From Nephrocerus scutellatus (lineage: Eukaryota > Arthropoda > Insecta > Diptera > Pipunculidae), in assembly GCA_947095585.1 (NCBI GenBank), contig OX352761.1, forward strand, positions 34,563,777 through 34,627,776: DNA of 64,000 nt, in the 5' to 3' direction. Shown in pieces: positions 42,352 to 52,444 of this stretch. A program made the translations under genes and the position numbers. Below the pieces are notes generated by a model that ran no database searches, was not told the DNA's origin, and saw only the letters and a list, made by a program, of their open reading frames with translations. Every line of letters starts with the position of its first letter. Positions within the stretch are counted from its first letter, which is position 1.

Positions 42352-42660
42352 ATTTCTATAAAGTATTAAAAATATTTTTGAAAAGTCAGGATATAACACA
42401 GCACGGCTTTATGATAATTATAGCCTACGTGTGAACACCAGAAATCTAGCAAATGTACCTAGATTTAGACTTTCTCCGATCTTACAAAAATGTAGGAGTC
42501 TTCAAATCCACTGGTTATCGTTTGTATATTATCGAATAAAATAACCATTAATAAGCATGCAATGACAAAGCTTCCAACACAAAGAAGATTAGAAATGTAT
42601 GTGCCGACTTTAAGTCAATGGTATAAATGTTGGTTTCTTTAAAATCGGGACAACATTGTC
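42352..42660 (+). pseudogene. C-terminal tail of the CR1/L2-like element
   Basis: After the Helitron the polyprotein similarity resumes in changing frames: KNIFEKSGYNTARLYDNYSL, RVNTRNLANVPRFRLS, ILQKCRSLQIHWLSFVYYRI and RRLEMYVPTLSQWYKCWFL near 42580-42640 (each read over short frames). This is the region after the RT in this clade, including the YNTR-type word before the end. Confidence 0.6.
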
Positions 42661-42689
42661 AAAGCTATTCTTACAGCGAAGATTAGGTC

Positions 42690-42800
42690 TACCCCGTTGT
42701 CATGTCCCGTAAAAAATACATAATACCATAGGACTTTCCGAGCATGTTACATTTCGCTCATACAAGTTAGGTGTCCTCTTCACTGGAGCCGAACTTATGT
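42690..42800 (-). pseudogene. Small RTE-like fragment
   Basis: GACTTTCCGAGCATGTTACA and AGTTAGGTGTCCTCTTCACT correspond to the segments at about 43820-43880 in the larger RTE-like relic on the same strand (GACTTTCCGAGCAGGATCCT, GCTAGGTGTCCTGTCCACCG). It is a second copy of the C-terminal region. Confidence 0.5.
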
Positions 42801-43080
42801 TTTGCACACGTTTTCGTTGTATTTAGGCAACCATTCGCTTATTCAAAGTTCTATTATGATAGGATAGTTCCATTTTGGAAAAACTTGAATGCTCGTATAT
42901 TTAACAACGTTGTCGATGAATGTTGACGAAATTATAAGTTGTATCAAACTCAAAACAAAGCACGGATAAAAGTCTAGTGCATGAAACGCTTAAGCCGTTG
43001 ATAAAATGATTAACAGGAATATCCAAGCATGCAAAGGTAAACTTTTTAAATTGAATTTAAGGTATCTTTGAAAGATAAAA
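42801..43080. other. Unassigned short stretch
   Basis: Nothing recognised between the RTE-like fragment and the family A repeat. Confidence 0.3.
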
Positions 43081-43262
43081 TAAAACCAACCCATAAAAAT
43101 TAAAAATGTCCATGTAAATTCTATAATCGGAGATACACATATGTGCAAAGTTTGAATAAAATCTGGCTTAAGGAAGTGGATAAAAAATTGTTCGCAAGAT
43201 GTGGCGACAAACAAACAAACAAACATATCCGGAAACGAAATTAATATAAAGAATTTAAAAAA
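43081..43262 (+). repeat. Repeat family A, short copy with both ends
   Basis: ACCAACCCATAAAAATTAAA and CATGTAAATTCTATAATCGG at the left, then CGGAGATACACATATGTGC, AGGAAGTGGATAAAAAATTG and GAAACGAAATTAATATAAAG at the right. This is essentially the two family ends with one unit, about 180 bp, showing the minimal form. Confidence 0.8.
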
Positions 43263-43640
43263 ATAACCCTGATTCTAAACAAGCTTAAAAATGCATATGA
43301 TAATTGGTAGGAAGAAGAAGAAAGCATAAGCAAGCATGAAGCAAGAGTTCAGATCATGATAATATGCTTTTTGTTAGCGAGGATTTAATATCACCTTATC
43401 TATAGGCTTAATAATTTTTGTTAATCTAAGCTTTAACGCTGAGAACTTTAAAATTATTTTACTTATTTGAAATACTGATTTGGAATATTAAATGAACAAA
43501 GTTTCAAGGTACTTATTATTATTGTAGCTTGTCCACAAAGTGACCAATTAGCTAATGAAGTTAACTATTAACTAATTTTCACATTTTTTTAAAGGCGAAA
43601 AAACGATGAATGATGCTATCTCTACAACCACTAAACAGAT
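43263..43640. other. AT-rich stretch, nothing identified
   Basis: No coding or repeat similarity recognised. Confidence 0.35.
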
Positions 43641-44960
43641 TTTATATTCATCATCATATTTGGCTCTACAACCGGGGTCCGGTCCTGGCCTCCCGCAAAA
43701 AGTCTCTCCACCGGTCCCGATTTCGAGCTGATGTCATCCAGTTTGGCATCCATAAACTCTGGGCGCTCTGGTCTACGCCATCATTCGGGCCTCGCTGTCT
43801 TGTTCCATAAATCCTACCGCAAAGGACTTTCCGAGCAGGATCCTCTTGCGAGCTAGGTGTCCTGTCCACCGGAGTCTATCGAACTTAATTCTCTTTACGA
43901 TGTCGACATCGCGGTAACGCTCGTAGATCTCATCACTATAGTCTCCGAAACCGAAACCCAGAGATAGTTAAAGGATTGCACTACTTCAAATTCGCGCTCC
44001 ACTATTTTAATTGCGGGACCAATGTTGGATCTTCTAGTCGCAGACGTGGCCACCATGTTCTTTGTTTTGCTCTCATTTATGTGCAGCCCCAGATTTCGTG
44101 CCGTCTGCTCGATCTGGATGAAAGCTTTCTGTTTTTACCAACGATGTCAATGTCGTCTGCGTAAGCCAGTATCTGAATAGACTTATATAGGATTGTTCCT
44201 ATTGCCGTTACGTCAGAGTCTCGGATGACTTTCTCCAACGCCAGGTTGAAGAGGACGCAGGCCAGTCCATCCCCTTGTCGGAACCCGTTATAGATGTTGA
44301 ATGGGCTTGATGGTGATCCGGAAATTTTTACTTGGCTTATAACATTGGTCATGGTCAACCTACATAGGGATGCCGTGGGATGCCGAATTCTCTCATGGCT
44401 TTATAAAGTTCTACTCTGGCTATGCTATCATAGACGGCTACGGCTTTAAAGTCTATACAAAGTTGGTGTAATGAGTTTTGAAACTCTAGACATTTTTCCA
44501 TCACCAGCCTAATGATGCAAATATGATCAGTTGTTGATTTGCCTGGGATGAAGCCACACTGGTATGGACCAATGAAATGTATCCTATCCTGTCTTGAAGG
44601 ATAGAGGAGAATATCTTATACGCGGTACTCAACAACGTTATACCATGATAATGGCTCCCTTCTTCTTGTATGGGGCAAAGGATGCCAGTCTGCTGGCATA
44701 GCTTCTTTCTCCCAAACTTGCACTATTATTTCATGAATTGCTTGGTGTAATGTGGGGCCTCCTATTTTTATCAGTCCCATCAGATCCCGGGACCCTATTA
44801 TTTTTGAGCCGATTTATCGCTCTGCTAACTTCGTCTATGCTTGGTGGCGGCGTGTATAGAGGAAAATTACCGGCGGCCACCACGTGAAGGATTGATCGCA
44901 CTTCCACCAGTCAGAGATAGTAACGGCCACCTGCAATTCTAGAGAATTCTGTGTTATTCT
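43640..44960 (-). pseudogene. RTE-like reverse transcriptase relic
   Basis: Read right to left on the minus strand across several frames: GPYQCGFIPGKSTTDHIC near 44520-44570, HQLCIDFKAVAVYDSIARVE near 44415-44470 (box A with one inserted residue), then the 93-codon frame 44077-44358 with SPFNIYNGFRQGDGLACVLF (box B) and IQILAYADDIDIVGKN (intact YADD), and finally the C-terminal segment 43640-43960 with EDPARKVLCGRIYGTRQRG and SARNRDRWRDFLREA. This is the usual order of RTE-type elements. Frames are broken many times, so it is inactive. It belongs to a different subfamily from the copy at 21130-22565. Confidence 0.8.
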
Positions 44961-46130
44961 CCTGATGTCTGAACGCCGATTTTATATAACGATTTTTAAT
45001 TAGTTCTAAGTAGTCTAATAGTTATTAATATTAAGTCGAAAAATATAGAGAAGAAAGTTTTCTTTCAGTTTTTGTTTCGTATTTAAAATATAATCATTAA
45101 ATATTTTAAATTAAATCAAGAAAATATTGTCAGATAATAACAAATACTATTGCATATTATTGAAAATCATTATTTTAATACACTGTAACAAGTGCGGCTC
45201 TTTGGAAATTCACAGAATTCACAGAACAGAACATAATACAGAGAGGGCACAAACTATATTTTCTATTGTACGTGTGAATCAATTATGATAAACATGAAAT
45301 TTGAGCAAATCAACAAAAAAATATAACTCTTGTAACACATTTTCTTTTAAATTTTTTTCTTTAAACTTCACAACTTTTCAAAATTAATTTCTGGATACTT
45401 TTGAAGATGTTTCTGTTAATACAATTTCAGTTTAAAGGAATCCATGAATTTCTATATATATGCAGAATGACCTTATTAAAAGTGTGCACAATGCTCTAAA
45501 GAAATATATCACTTCTATCTGCATTCCAGTGAGACAACTTAAATGTTTTTTGTACAGTCCATTAAGTTAAGGTGCATGTTCGACTTGACATTTGGAGTAG
45601 TTTTGAAGGATCGTTTTAAACATGTTTGCTTCCACCTAAAAACGCGAATTTCGTGTATTGATTATTGTCAAAAGGAAAACCCCTTACGATAACCGAAGAA
45701 AAGTAAAAAACCTACTAAGGCGACTCTTCTCCGTCACAGTTTATTATTCATAAATGGTTAACTAATGCCTCTTTCGATTAATTAAAACCGTACCCGAAAC
45801 CTTACCCACGGGTAAGCTACCCAAATCATAGGGTTTTCGTGGTTATCGTGGTACATGCTTTGCAAATCAAATTGAAAAGAACAACAAACTGAGAAACTCG
45901 TCTGCTTGATCTCTCTTCGCCATATTCCTGAGTAAACGAAACCTTACCCGTCGATTGCCGATGGGTAGCAAAGTACAGTGTCGGTTACAAAACCATGCAA
46001 ATAAAACGCAAAATCATGAACAAAATCCATGATATCCGATTCCGAGAGATGCTGAAAGTAGTTGCTGAGAACAAATTTAGTAACCTTAATTATGTGTAAT
46101 ACTGAAATAGGCTTGATGTTTTGAACGACA
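44961..46130. other. Gene-free stretch
   Basis: Unique-looking AT-rich DNA without supported frames. One short inverted pair in 45780-45960 (ACCCACGGGTAAGC and CTTACCCGTCG) may be chance. Confidence 0.4.
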
Positions 46131-46146
46131 GTATATTTGGAGAAAT

Positions 46147-46438
46147 TTGGAAGATTTGGCGCCGTGGCTCAGTAGAAAAGCGCATGGCTACTGAGGAGGA
46201 TGTTCGTGGTTCGAGTCCAAGTAACACCAAAAGTATTTTTCACGGTGTCCCAGCTCTCGCGAATGTCTGACAAACGTTCCGAGAGTAATAACTTGTCAAG
46301 GAAAGCTTCTCAATTCGCCGTTCGGATCCGGCCTGCAAAGTTATGTCCCTTCCAAAAATATACATGCTGCAAACACAAATGGTCGCGAGAAGCTGCCTTG
46401 GACCGAAACGGTCTGTCGCGCCGAATGTTATTATTATT
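46147..46438 (+). mobile_element. Full-length tRNA-derived SINE with perfect 14-bp target duplication
   Basis: ATATTTGGAGAAAT stands at 46133-46146 and 46439-46452. Inside, after about 11 bp, the tRNA-like head TGGCGCCGTGGCTCAGTAGA (46156) and B-box GTGGTTCGAGTCC (46208) are followed by the family body (CACGGTGTCCCAGCTCTCGC, CAATTCGCCGTTCGGATCCG) and the 3' end GGTCGCGAGAAGCTGCCTTG, ACCGAAACGGTCTGTCGC, then TTATTATTATT. The plus frame 46200-46520 is chance reading through it. The clean duplication indicates a recent insertion. Confidence 0.9.
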
Positions 46439-46574
46439 ATATTTGGAGAAATGTTGTGATAGTTTCTTTGATTTATTTTTGGAAATTATAATGCATTCAT
46501 ATAACAGTGATAAAGTATAAAGAAATATCTGTACAGTTCATGCAACTTTTGCTTAAGTCAAGTGTTAACAAAAA

Positions 46575-46880
46575 CAACCAATAGAAATTAAAATTTTTCA
46601 TGTAAATTCTCTAATATAATAATATTTTTACAAAAACTGCTGTCATCTCGCTGTTTGAATAAAATCCGGTTAATTTAAAAAAAAATTATATGGCAGCCTC
46701 TCGGCCCTGGGGTGCAATAACTTCAAAATTTTAATAGAAAGTGTTTTCATCGGAGATACACATGTGTGCAAAGTTTGAATAAAATCGGGCTGTAGGAAGT
46801 GGCTTTAAAATTGATCACAAGAATTGGCCACAAACAAATAAACACACACACGGGCACGCGAAGGTAATATAGAGAATTTA
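46575..46880 (+). repeat. Repeat family A copy
   Basis: AACAACCAATAGAAATTAAA and CATGTAAATTCTCTAATATA at the left; CATCGGAGATACACATGTGT, AATAAAATCGGGCTGTAGGA and GGGCACGCGAAGGTAATATA at the right. It begins about 120 bp after the SINE's right target copy. Confidence 0.8.
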
Positions 46881-47222
46881 AAAAACGAACCTTAACAACC
46901 AAATTAACACCGAAAAGATTGCGTGAACAATTTGTACATAAATGAAGACATAATTTAAAATATGCTATAACATTTTTAACGCGTTTGTATGTGTGCGTGT
47001 GTTCTTATGGAAGAACAAGCGTGACATATTGCATACATTATTGATAAATTAGATTACCTATGCAATTTTAATATTCTAATGAGGCTGAACAGGTTACATA
47101 AGATCTGCAGACCTTGCAGGTAATTGAGTTCACGCAGGAAGTCGACAAGTAATTTTTTAAACACTTCTTTTTTTTCTATAAATTCTGTATTAGTTGCTAC
47201 AATAATAGAGCACTTTACTATG
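46881..47222. other. Stretch with one unsupported minus frame
   Basis: A 61-codon minus frame (47054-47239) begins inside the adjacent MITE and has no recognised motif. Another short minus frame (47421-47603, with RFAKENPWQSVIEKRVKDG) lies on the other side of the MITE. Both might be parts of one old coding region split by the MITE, but I cannot name it. Confidence 0.3.
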
Positions 47223-47424
47223 CCCTGAAATAAAGCCAAGCTTTTAAAATGCAGAATTCTAGAAACATTTGCTTCGGCTTTATTTTACAAGCAATGTTTG
47301 GCTTTATATCACTTCATAAAGTGTAATAAAACCGAATTTTAAAACTCGGCCTAGTTTCGCTTTAATATTGTGAAATCAATGCGCATTATGAAATTCGGCC
47401 TTATTTCGCTAGGCTTTATTTCAT
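47223..47424. mobile_element. About 200-bp MITE with TIRs
   Basis: The left end CTGAAATAAAGCCAAGC and the right end, read in reverse, ATGAAATAAAGCCTAGC are inverted copies. Sub-terminal copies of the TTCGGC(C/T)T(T/A)ATTT and ATTATGAAATTCGGCC type words occur inside (47265, 47385). No coding capacity. Target duplication not resolved. Confidence 0.6.
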
Positions 47425-47604
47425 GACACCGCTCTGCACTGTTCTGTCACGCCGTCCTTAACTCTTTTCTCAATGACCGACTGCCAAGGATTTTCTTTTG
47501 CAAATCTTTCAACGAACGCGTTTGTATCAAAATTAAATTGGGTTGCTCGTCTATAAGTTGGAACAGAGTAATTGTAAAGAATCAATAACAGACTTTTAAA
47601 CAAG

Positions 47605-50165
47605 TCGGATTGAACAAATCAAGTTTCTGCAATACAATAAACAACACGATTCTTATATTCTTGAAAAATGTTATATTGCTATAATTGTTTTTATCTTATC
47701 CAACTCGATCGAAGTTTAAAATCGAAAGAAACAAAATAACTGCCAGCTGCATCCAGCAAAGAACTTCCTCTGACGGATCATAAAAAAAATATACGAAAAA
47801 GTTATAAATTTGTCTTCCATCGTTTGTACAAGTGGAAAAAGTCAATTCGTTAAATAATTATTGTTTACATTCCTTTGCAGCTACAAATACCACAAACTAC
47901 CATTTTTTAATTGCGTAGAAATTCTATGAGTATTGATAGTTCAAATTCGAAAGTAAGCATTGACAATAATTCTTATTCTTGAAAAGCATTAACTATTAAT
48001 GTTGAACTAATATTTTATGTACATAGTGTAAAAAAATTATCTTATATTGTTTCGTGACGTTACCGCTTTAACTTTTATAAATGGACTAGACACTATCTGC
48101 ATTTCGACATTCACTACAATGGGATTATTCCTACTGTTACATAATCGGATACAGTAGATGTATAACAACGATTATGCAGAATTATGTGTAGGTTTTGTAG
48201 TTTTGTTATCGAGAAGCTTTGTTTTGATATACGGCTGCACTTAAGCTCACGATCGAGATGATCTGTTTTGCAATAAACTACTCAATGTCGAGTTTAAACT
48301 TCCATTGATTTGCAATTATGTGGAACAAGACTTTCTTGTTGACGTATAATTTCGATAAAATATAATTATCTATCATTCGTGCTGGTAGACAAATGATAGT
48401 GGGCTGAAACCATTCTTCAAGACTTGACTGAACTTCTCTTGAGGCCAAAGTATCTTATTTACTTTCTTTTGACTTTTTTTTAGTAAACATTTCTTAATAA
48501 AAGGTAATGTTTTACCAGGAAGGAGTTAGTTGCTCGTACTAGAACAGCTGTTGTTTTCCAAATGCAATCGCAAACACTAACTAAGCGGTAGAATTCTTTC
48601 ATCCATTCAATATTACGAGGGGTTAAAGCTATGGATTTGTGGATATAGTGCTTGCATATTTCTATAAAGTTTTTTATGATTTACAGTCAGTAGCCCAACT
48701 GACTTATTAAATAAAAAATTCTAATTGGTTTGAAACATGTTATTGTTCAATTAAGCGTAACGAATAAATATTAAAAACAAGAGAAATGCATTCCTAAAGA
48801 CAGAAAACAGTATTTCATTAAATTAATGAAGTTAGAATTTATTTTTTTTGATTATCTGTACTTACAAAAAATTAACGATAAAAAAATGTTGATGTCTTTG
48901 TCTTTATTTACATGTAGTTGACACGTAGCTAAACTATTAAAAGTTCATTGTAAAAGAAAAATTTAATGAAATTCAGTGTTTATTTTTCAAACTAATAAAT
49001 TGATTATATGGACAAATCTACAGCACTCTTCTCAAATGTTATGATACCAAACCAACATCAATATCAGTAGTCAAACATAAATTACTAGTTCGAACTCATC
49101 GCCTATTCTATTAGAATAATAATTATTTTATTAATTTTACCGGTTCAAAGACCCAATGCTATCTCCTGTCGTCAGAGCGAAACGTAAACCTTCAGAAATT
49201 AGACCAGGCGCACATTGAGCACAGCCTAGCACAGCCTAGCATAGCTGAGGCTTTTTGATCATTCCACGTTAGACTAAATACCGAAAAATGTGAATGTGAA
49301 ATTTGCATTATCGTGGCTCCACACACGCTCATCAGCTTACACTAAACACCATCTGAAGGCGTACTGTTAAGTTTAGAAAATCTTTTTAGTCGTAAAAAAC
49401 GTATGTGGATTGTTTTGCCAAGCTCTGCCATTCATGCATTCAAAATGCAAGCTCACAGACAACTTCTCTCGTACTATCACGCCCATGCTATGCCTAGCAT
49501 CATAAGAGTGTAAATTTAAAAAAAATGATTCCGTGCATTTAAAATCCAATGAATTTCTAATTTCTATGCAAAATGTAAATGCATTCGAAACAGATTTTTT
49601 GATTCTTTTATTATTTTGGGGGATAAATTATTGCTTTTATAAAAATTATGGCATTACCCTATTTAAATGTAAAAAAACTGGATGTTTGCAAAAATTTAAG
49701 TATGTAATTTGGTTTCTTACGTGCTCCCATGTTGAATTTTGATTTTGTAGAATTTGGGCCAAAATTTTTGGTAGTAATTTCATTAAATCAGTTTATAGAA
49801 AGGTTATTATTGCCTTTTATTATTTATGCTTACCATCTTATGGTCTCATATACGTCAATAATGCCCAGTACGTTTGTGGCAAAGACTTAATGTTAGATTC
49901 CGCTGAGTTCAAGTAAATTTTTGTTAATTCTTATTCTACGCGACGACATAGATATATAAAATAAATTATTGTACGGAACGGAACGGAACACCACTGATAT
50001 ATTTCATAGGTGAATTAATTTAGAGATGCTCATGATTTATTTGTCATTTTAATTAAAACAACTTGTGTTTAAGATATCAAATAAGATAAAGTACCATCAA
50101 TGCCATTAATTATGAAACTCCACTCAATCACTCAAATGCCCTCCACGGAAACGAATGCACGAGTG
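47605..50165. other. Long gene-free AT-rich stretch
   Basis: Nothing coding is supported over 2.5 kb; one plus frame of 69 codons (49533-49742) has no motif. A slightly GC-richer part at 49190-49500 has short CTAGCACAGCCTAGCATAGC-type repeats. No terminal repeats fixed. Confidence 0.45.
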
Positions 50166-50169
50166 AATG

Positions 50170-50575
50170 CGCAGAACCCAATTCTTCGTGACTTTTTCGC
50201 AGAGCCCCAAGGAAAAAAGTCCAGAGGCGTGAAATCACAAGACCGGGGCTGCAAATTGACTGGTCCATTTCTGAAAAAAAAAAAAAAACACTCACAAGCC
50301 TTGAGCTTCAATAACTCGATTGTTTGGCCAGATGTGTGCTATGTGATGCCTTGGTTTTGTTAAATCCACATATTCTCCAATTTATCTCAGAATTAGTCAG
50401 CCCACATAAAACCTGCATCAAACAGTCAGTGAATGGCATCGGGTTATTGACCTGCCCCAATGTGACAATTTTGCTTATTAACGAGGCCGTTGAGGCAGAA
50501 ATGGGCTTTATAGCTGAGAATGGAAATATTGGAGTTTGCACACGTAAAGTTGTTGCAACCGAACGCAAACTTTAA
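50170..50575 (-). pseudogene. IS630/Tc1-mariner-like DDE transposase relic
   Basis: On the minus strand, in shifting frames: AHFCLNGLVNKQNCHIG near 50468-50520 corresponds to the EAHFxLxGxVNKQNxRxW block around the second catalytic acid of insect transposases with a DDE_3 domain; KASHSTHLAKQSS near 50335-50375 to the AxxHTAxxT block; and NGPVNLQPRSCDFTPLDFFP near 50215-50275 to the NWPPRSCDLTPLDFFLWG block with the third acid. A run of A (50276-50290) breaks the frame. The plus frame 50324-50575 and minus frame 50308-50568 are shadows or off-frame readings. Confidence 0.6.
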
Positions 50576-50599
50576 AAAAGAATTTGAATAATTTTTGAA

Positions 50600-51090
50600 A
50601 ACGTTGATGAATCGTGAAATTTGGCGAGTTAAAACCTCAAATAAACGTTAGCTAACTTCAAGATTAGGCAAGAAGCCCCATTGGAAAAATAGGGCCTTCA
50701 AATTTTAAAACCTTTAGCGAAGTAGGCATCTATGTTTCCATTTGGATAGAATGGGGATATTTTTGGATATTTTTAATACGCCTAATTAACAAAGACAAAT
50801 TAATTTTTTTATAAATTGCTATAAACATATATAGGCTTTTAACCAGATGCCATCATTATTGTTATTATTACTCAGACACTTACTGTGTACAGAAAATTGC
50901 GGGCGTACGGTATATCGTGCATCTTTAATAGATGGCGGAGTTTTCCGGCTTGGTTATTTTCTTTTACTTAACATTGCCATTTGTATTTATAATAACTAAT
51001 AACCTTTCAGATGTGTAATGTTAGATATGTTTTAGATTTCAAATAACAATCGAAAAACGAACTAGAAAAGCATTAACGAGCAGTTAAGGC
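50600..51090. other. AT-rich stretch, nothing identified
   Basis: No coding or repeat similarity recognised before the tandem duplication starting near 51095. Confidence 0.4.
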
Positions 51091-51094
51091 TTGT

Positions 51095-52345
51095 TTGCCA
51101 AATGTTTGAGAAAATTTTTTGAAACAAATTAAAGGTTTTTTGTATTGAAACTACATATATTCTACTACTACATAAAGGAATAAATTAAATGGATTTGTTG
51201 CAACATTCTAAAAATGTAATTTACAATTTCACTCAAAACTTCAGAGGCGACATATTATGTCATTTACTGTTACTCAGTACATATTGTCATTTTGAACCTA
51301 TATTATATTAAAAGGAAAGGATATATTATATAAATATGGCAATAATATGGCAAATGAAATATATTGTTATCATTTATTTACATTTCAAATTTAATTGAGT
51401 GGTGACTGCAAGTAAGTAACAAGTTCTATACTTTTATCGGCCTTTCTAATTTGTCTTTTGTACTTCGCTGAAGCCGCTAACAATCTATTGTAGTTTCAAC
51501 GCAAGGTTTACTTGAGAGGAATAATTTGTATTAAGCAAGCCGAACCGATTGAGAAGAATACATTGCCGCAATGAATCACTGAAAGCAATTTGCCAATTGT
51601 TTGAGAACATTTTTTGAAAACAAATTAAAGGTTTTTTGTATTGAAACTACATATATTCTACTACTACAAAATATAGAAATAAATTAAATGGATTTGTTGC
51701 AACATTCTAAAAGAGTAATTTACAATTTCACTCAAAACTTCAGTGGCGACATATTATTTCAGTTACTGTTACTCAGAACATATTATCATTCTGAGCCTCT
51801 ATTATATTAAAAGGAAAGGATATATATATAGGGTGACCCAACAAGAGCGCCGGATTTAAAGGGTGTCCTAACAAGAGCGCCAGATTTAAAATTGCCGCCA
51901 TTTTGTTAATACGAATTGTACGGTGATTTTTTTTTGACATTTGTCACGTACAGACCACGATTTAAGAATATGGAGAATGTTTGCTTAATTCAAAAATAAA
52001 TGTTTTCTTTAAAATTTATATACAAAAATTTGAATTTGAATACAAGAGAATCCGGCGCTCTTGTTGGGACACCCTTTATATATATATATATATATACCTG
52101 TAGATAAATATGGCAATAATATGGCAAATGAAATATATTGTTATCATTTATTTACATTGCAAAAATAATTGAGTGGTGACTGCAATTAAGTAGCAAGTTC
52201 TATACTTTTATCGGCCTTTCTTATTTTTCTTTTGTACTTCGCTGAAGGCGCAAGGTTAACTTCAGAGGAATAATTTGTATTTAACGAAGTCGAACCGATT
52301 GAGAAGGATACATTGCCGCAATGAATCACTGAAATCAATTTCGTT
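51095..52345. repeat. About 500-bp tandem duplication next to the dsx exon
   Basis: Unit 1 (about 51095-51595) and unit 2 (about 51598-52345, enlarged by a MITE) share long near-identical text in the same order: AAATTAAAGGTTTTTTGTAT, GAAACTACATATATTCTACT, AATGGATTTGTTGCAACATT, ATATGGCAATAATATGGCAA, ACTTTTATCGGCCTTTCT and CATTGCCGCAATGAATCACT. Differences are a few percent plus short indels. Unit 2 ends about 100 bp before the splice donor of dsx exon 1. It lies in the intron on the downstream side. Confidence 0.85.
51830..52075. mobile_element. 246-bp MITE with duplicated left TIR
   Basis: The left end AGGGTGACCCAACAAGAGCG (continuing CCGGATT) is matched by the right end, read in reverse, AGGGTGTCCCAACAAGAGCG. 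The left end is repeated once more at about 51860 (AGGGTGTCCTAACAAGAGCG). The flanks are TATATA on both sides, so a TA-type target (Tc1/mariner style) is likely, but the exact duplication is obscured. It is present only in unit 2 of the surrounding tandem duplication, so it arrived after the duplication. Confidence 0.8.
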
Positions 52346-52438
52346 AAAAGCTTTTAGGTACACAATATTCTTGCATTTGTTGGCCATTTAACTAAATGAA
52401 TAACGCCAACGAAAAGTACGTAATATTAAGTGGATAAA

Positions 52439-52444
52439 ACTCAC
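52439..52444 (-). promoter_or_regulatory. dsx: 5' splice site of dsx exon 1
   Basis: On the minus strand the exon ends CCGTTAG at 52445 and continues GTGAGT (52444-52439), a full donor consensus. The exon ends after one base of a codon (phase 1), at the place where fly DSX continues PLG-Q-DVFLDYC in the next exon. Confidence 0.85.

Larger units (their letters stand above)
33640..42660 (+). mobile_element. CR1/L2-like non-LTR element broken by nested insertions
   Basis: Host parts are gag zinc knuckles (33763-33978), endonuclease (33947-34960), linker (34917-35252), RT (39935-40597 and 40901-41290), RT C-terminus (41290-41653) and tail (42352-42660). Interruptions are: an AT-rich tract with a Jockey-like element (35253-39930), a SINE (40598-40887) and a Helitron (41654-42350). 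Removal of each lets the protein similarity continue across the gap, which supports one original element. Endonuclease style (IIHQNIRSLRKNFDTF) suggests CR1/L2 rather than Jockey. The 5' boundary is approximate. Confidence 0.8.

Noticed and set aside
47421..47603. Dimerisation exon of dsx (contains a PW and an F-rich stretch)
   Set aside because: The residues do not match the expected DVFLDYCQKLLEKF-type order.
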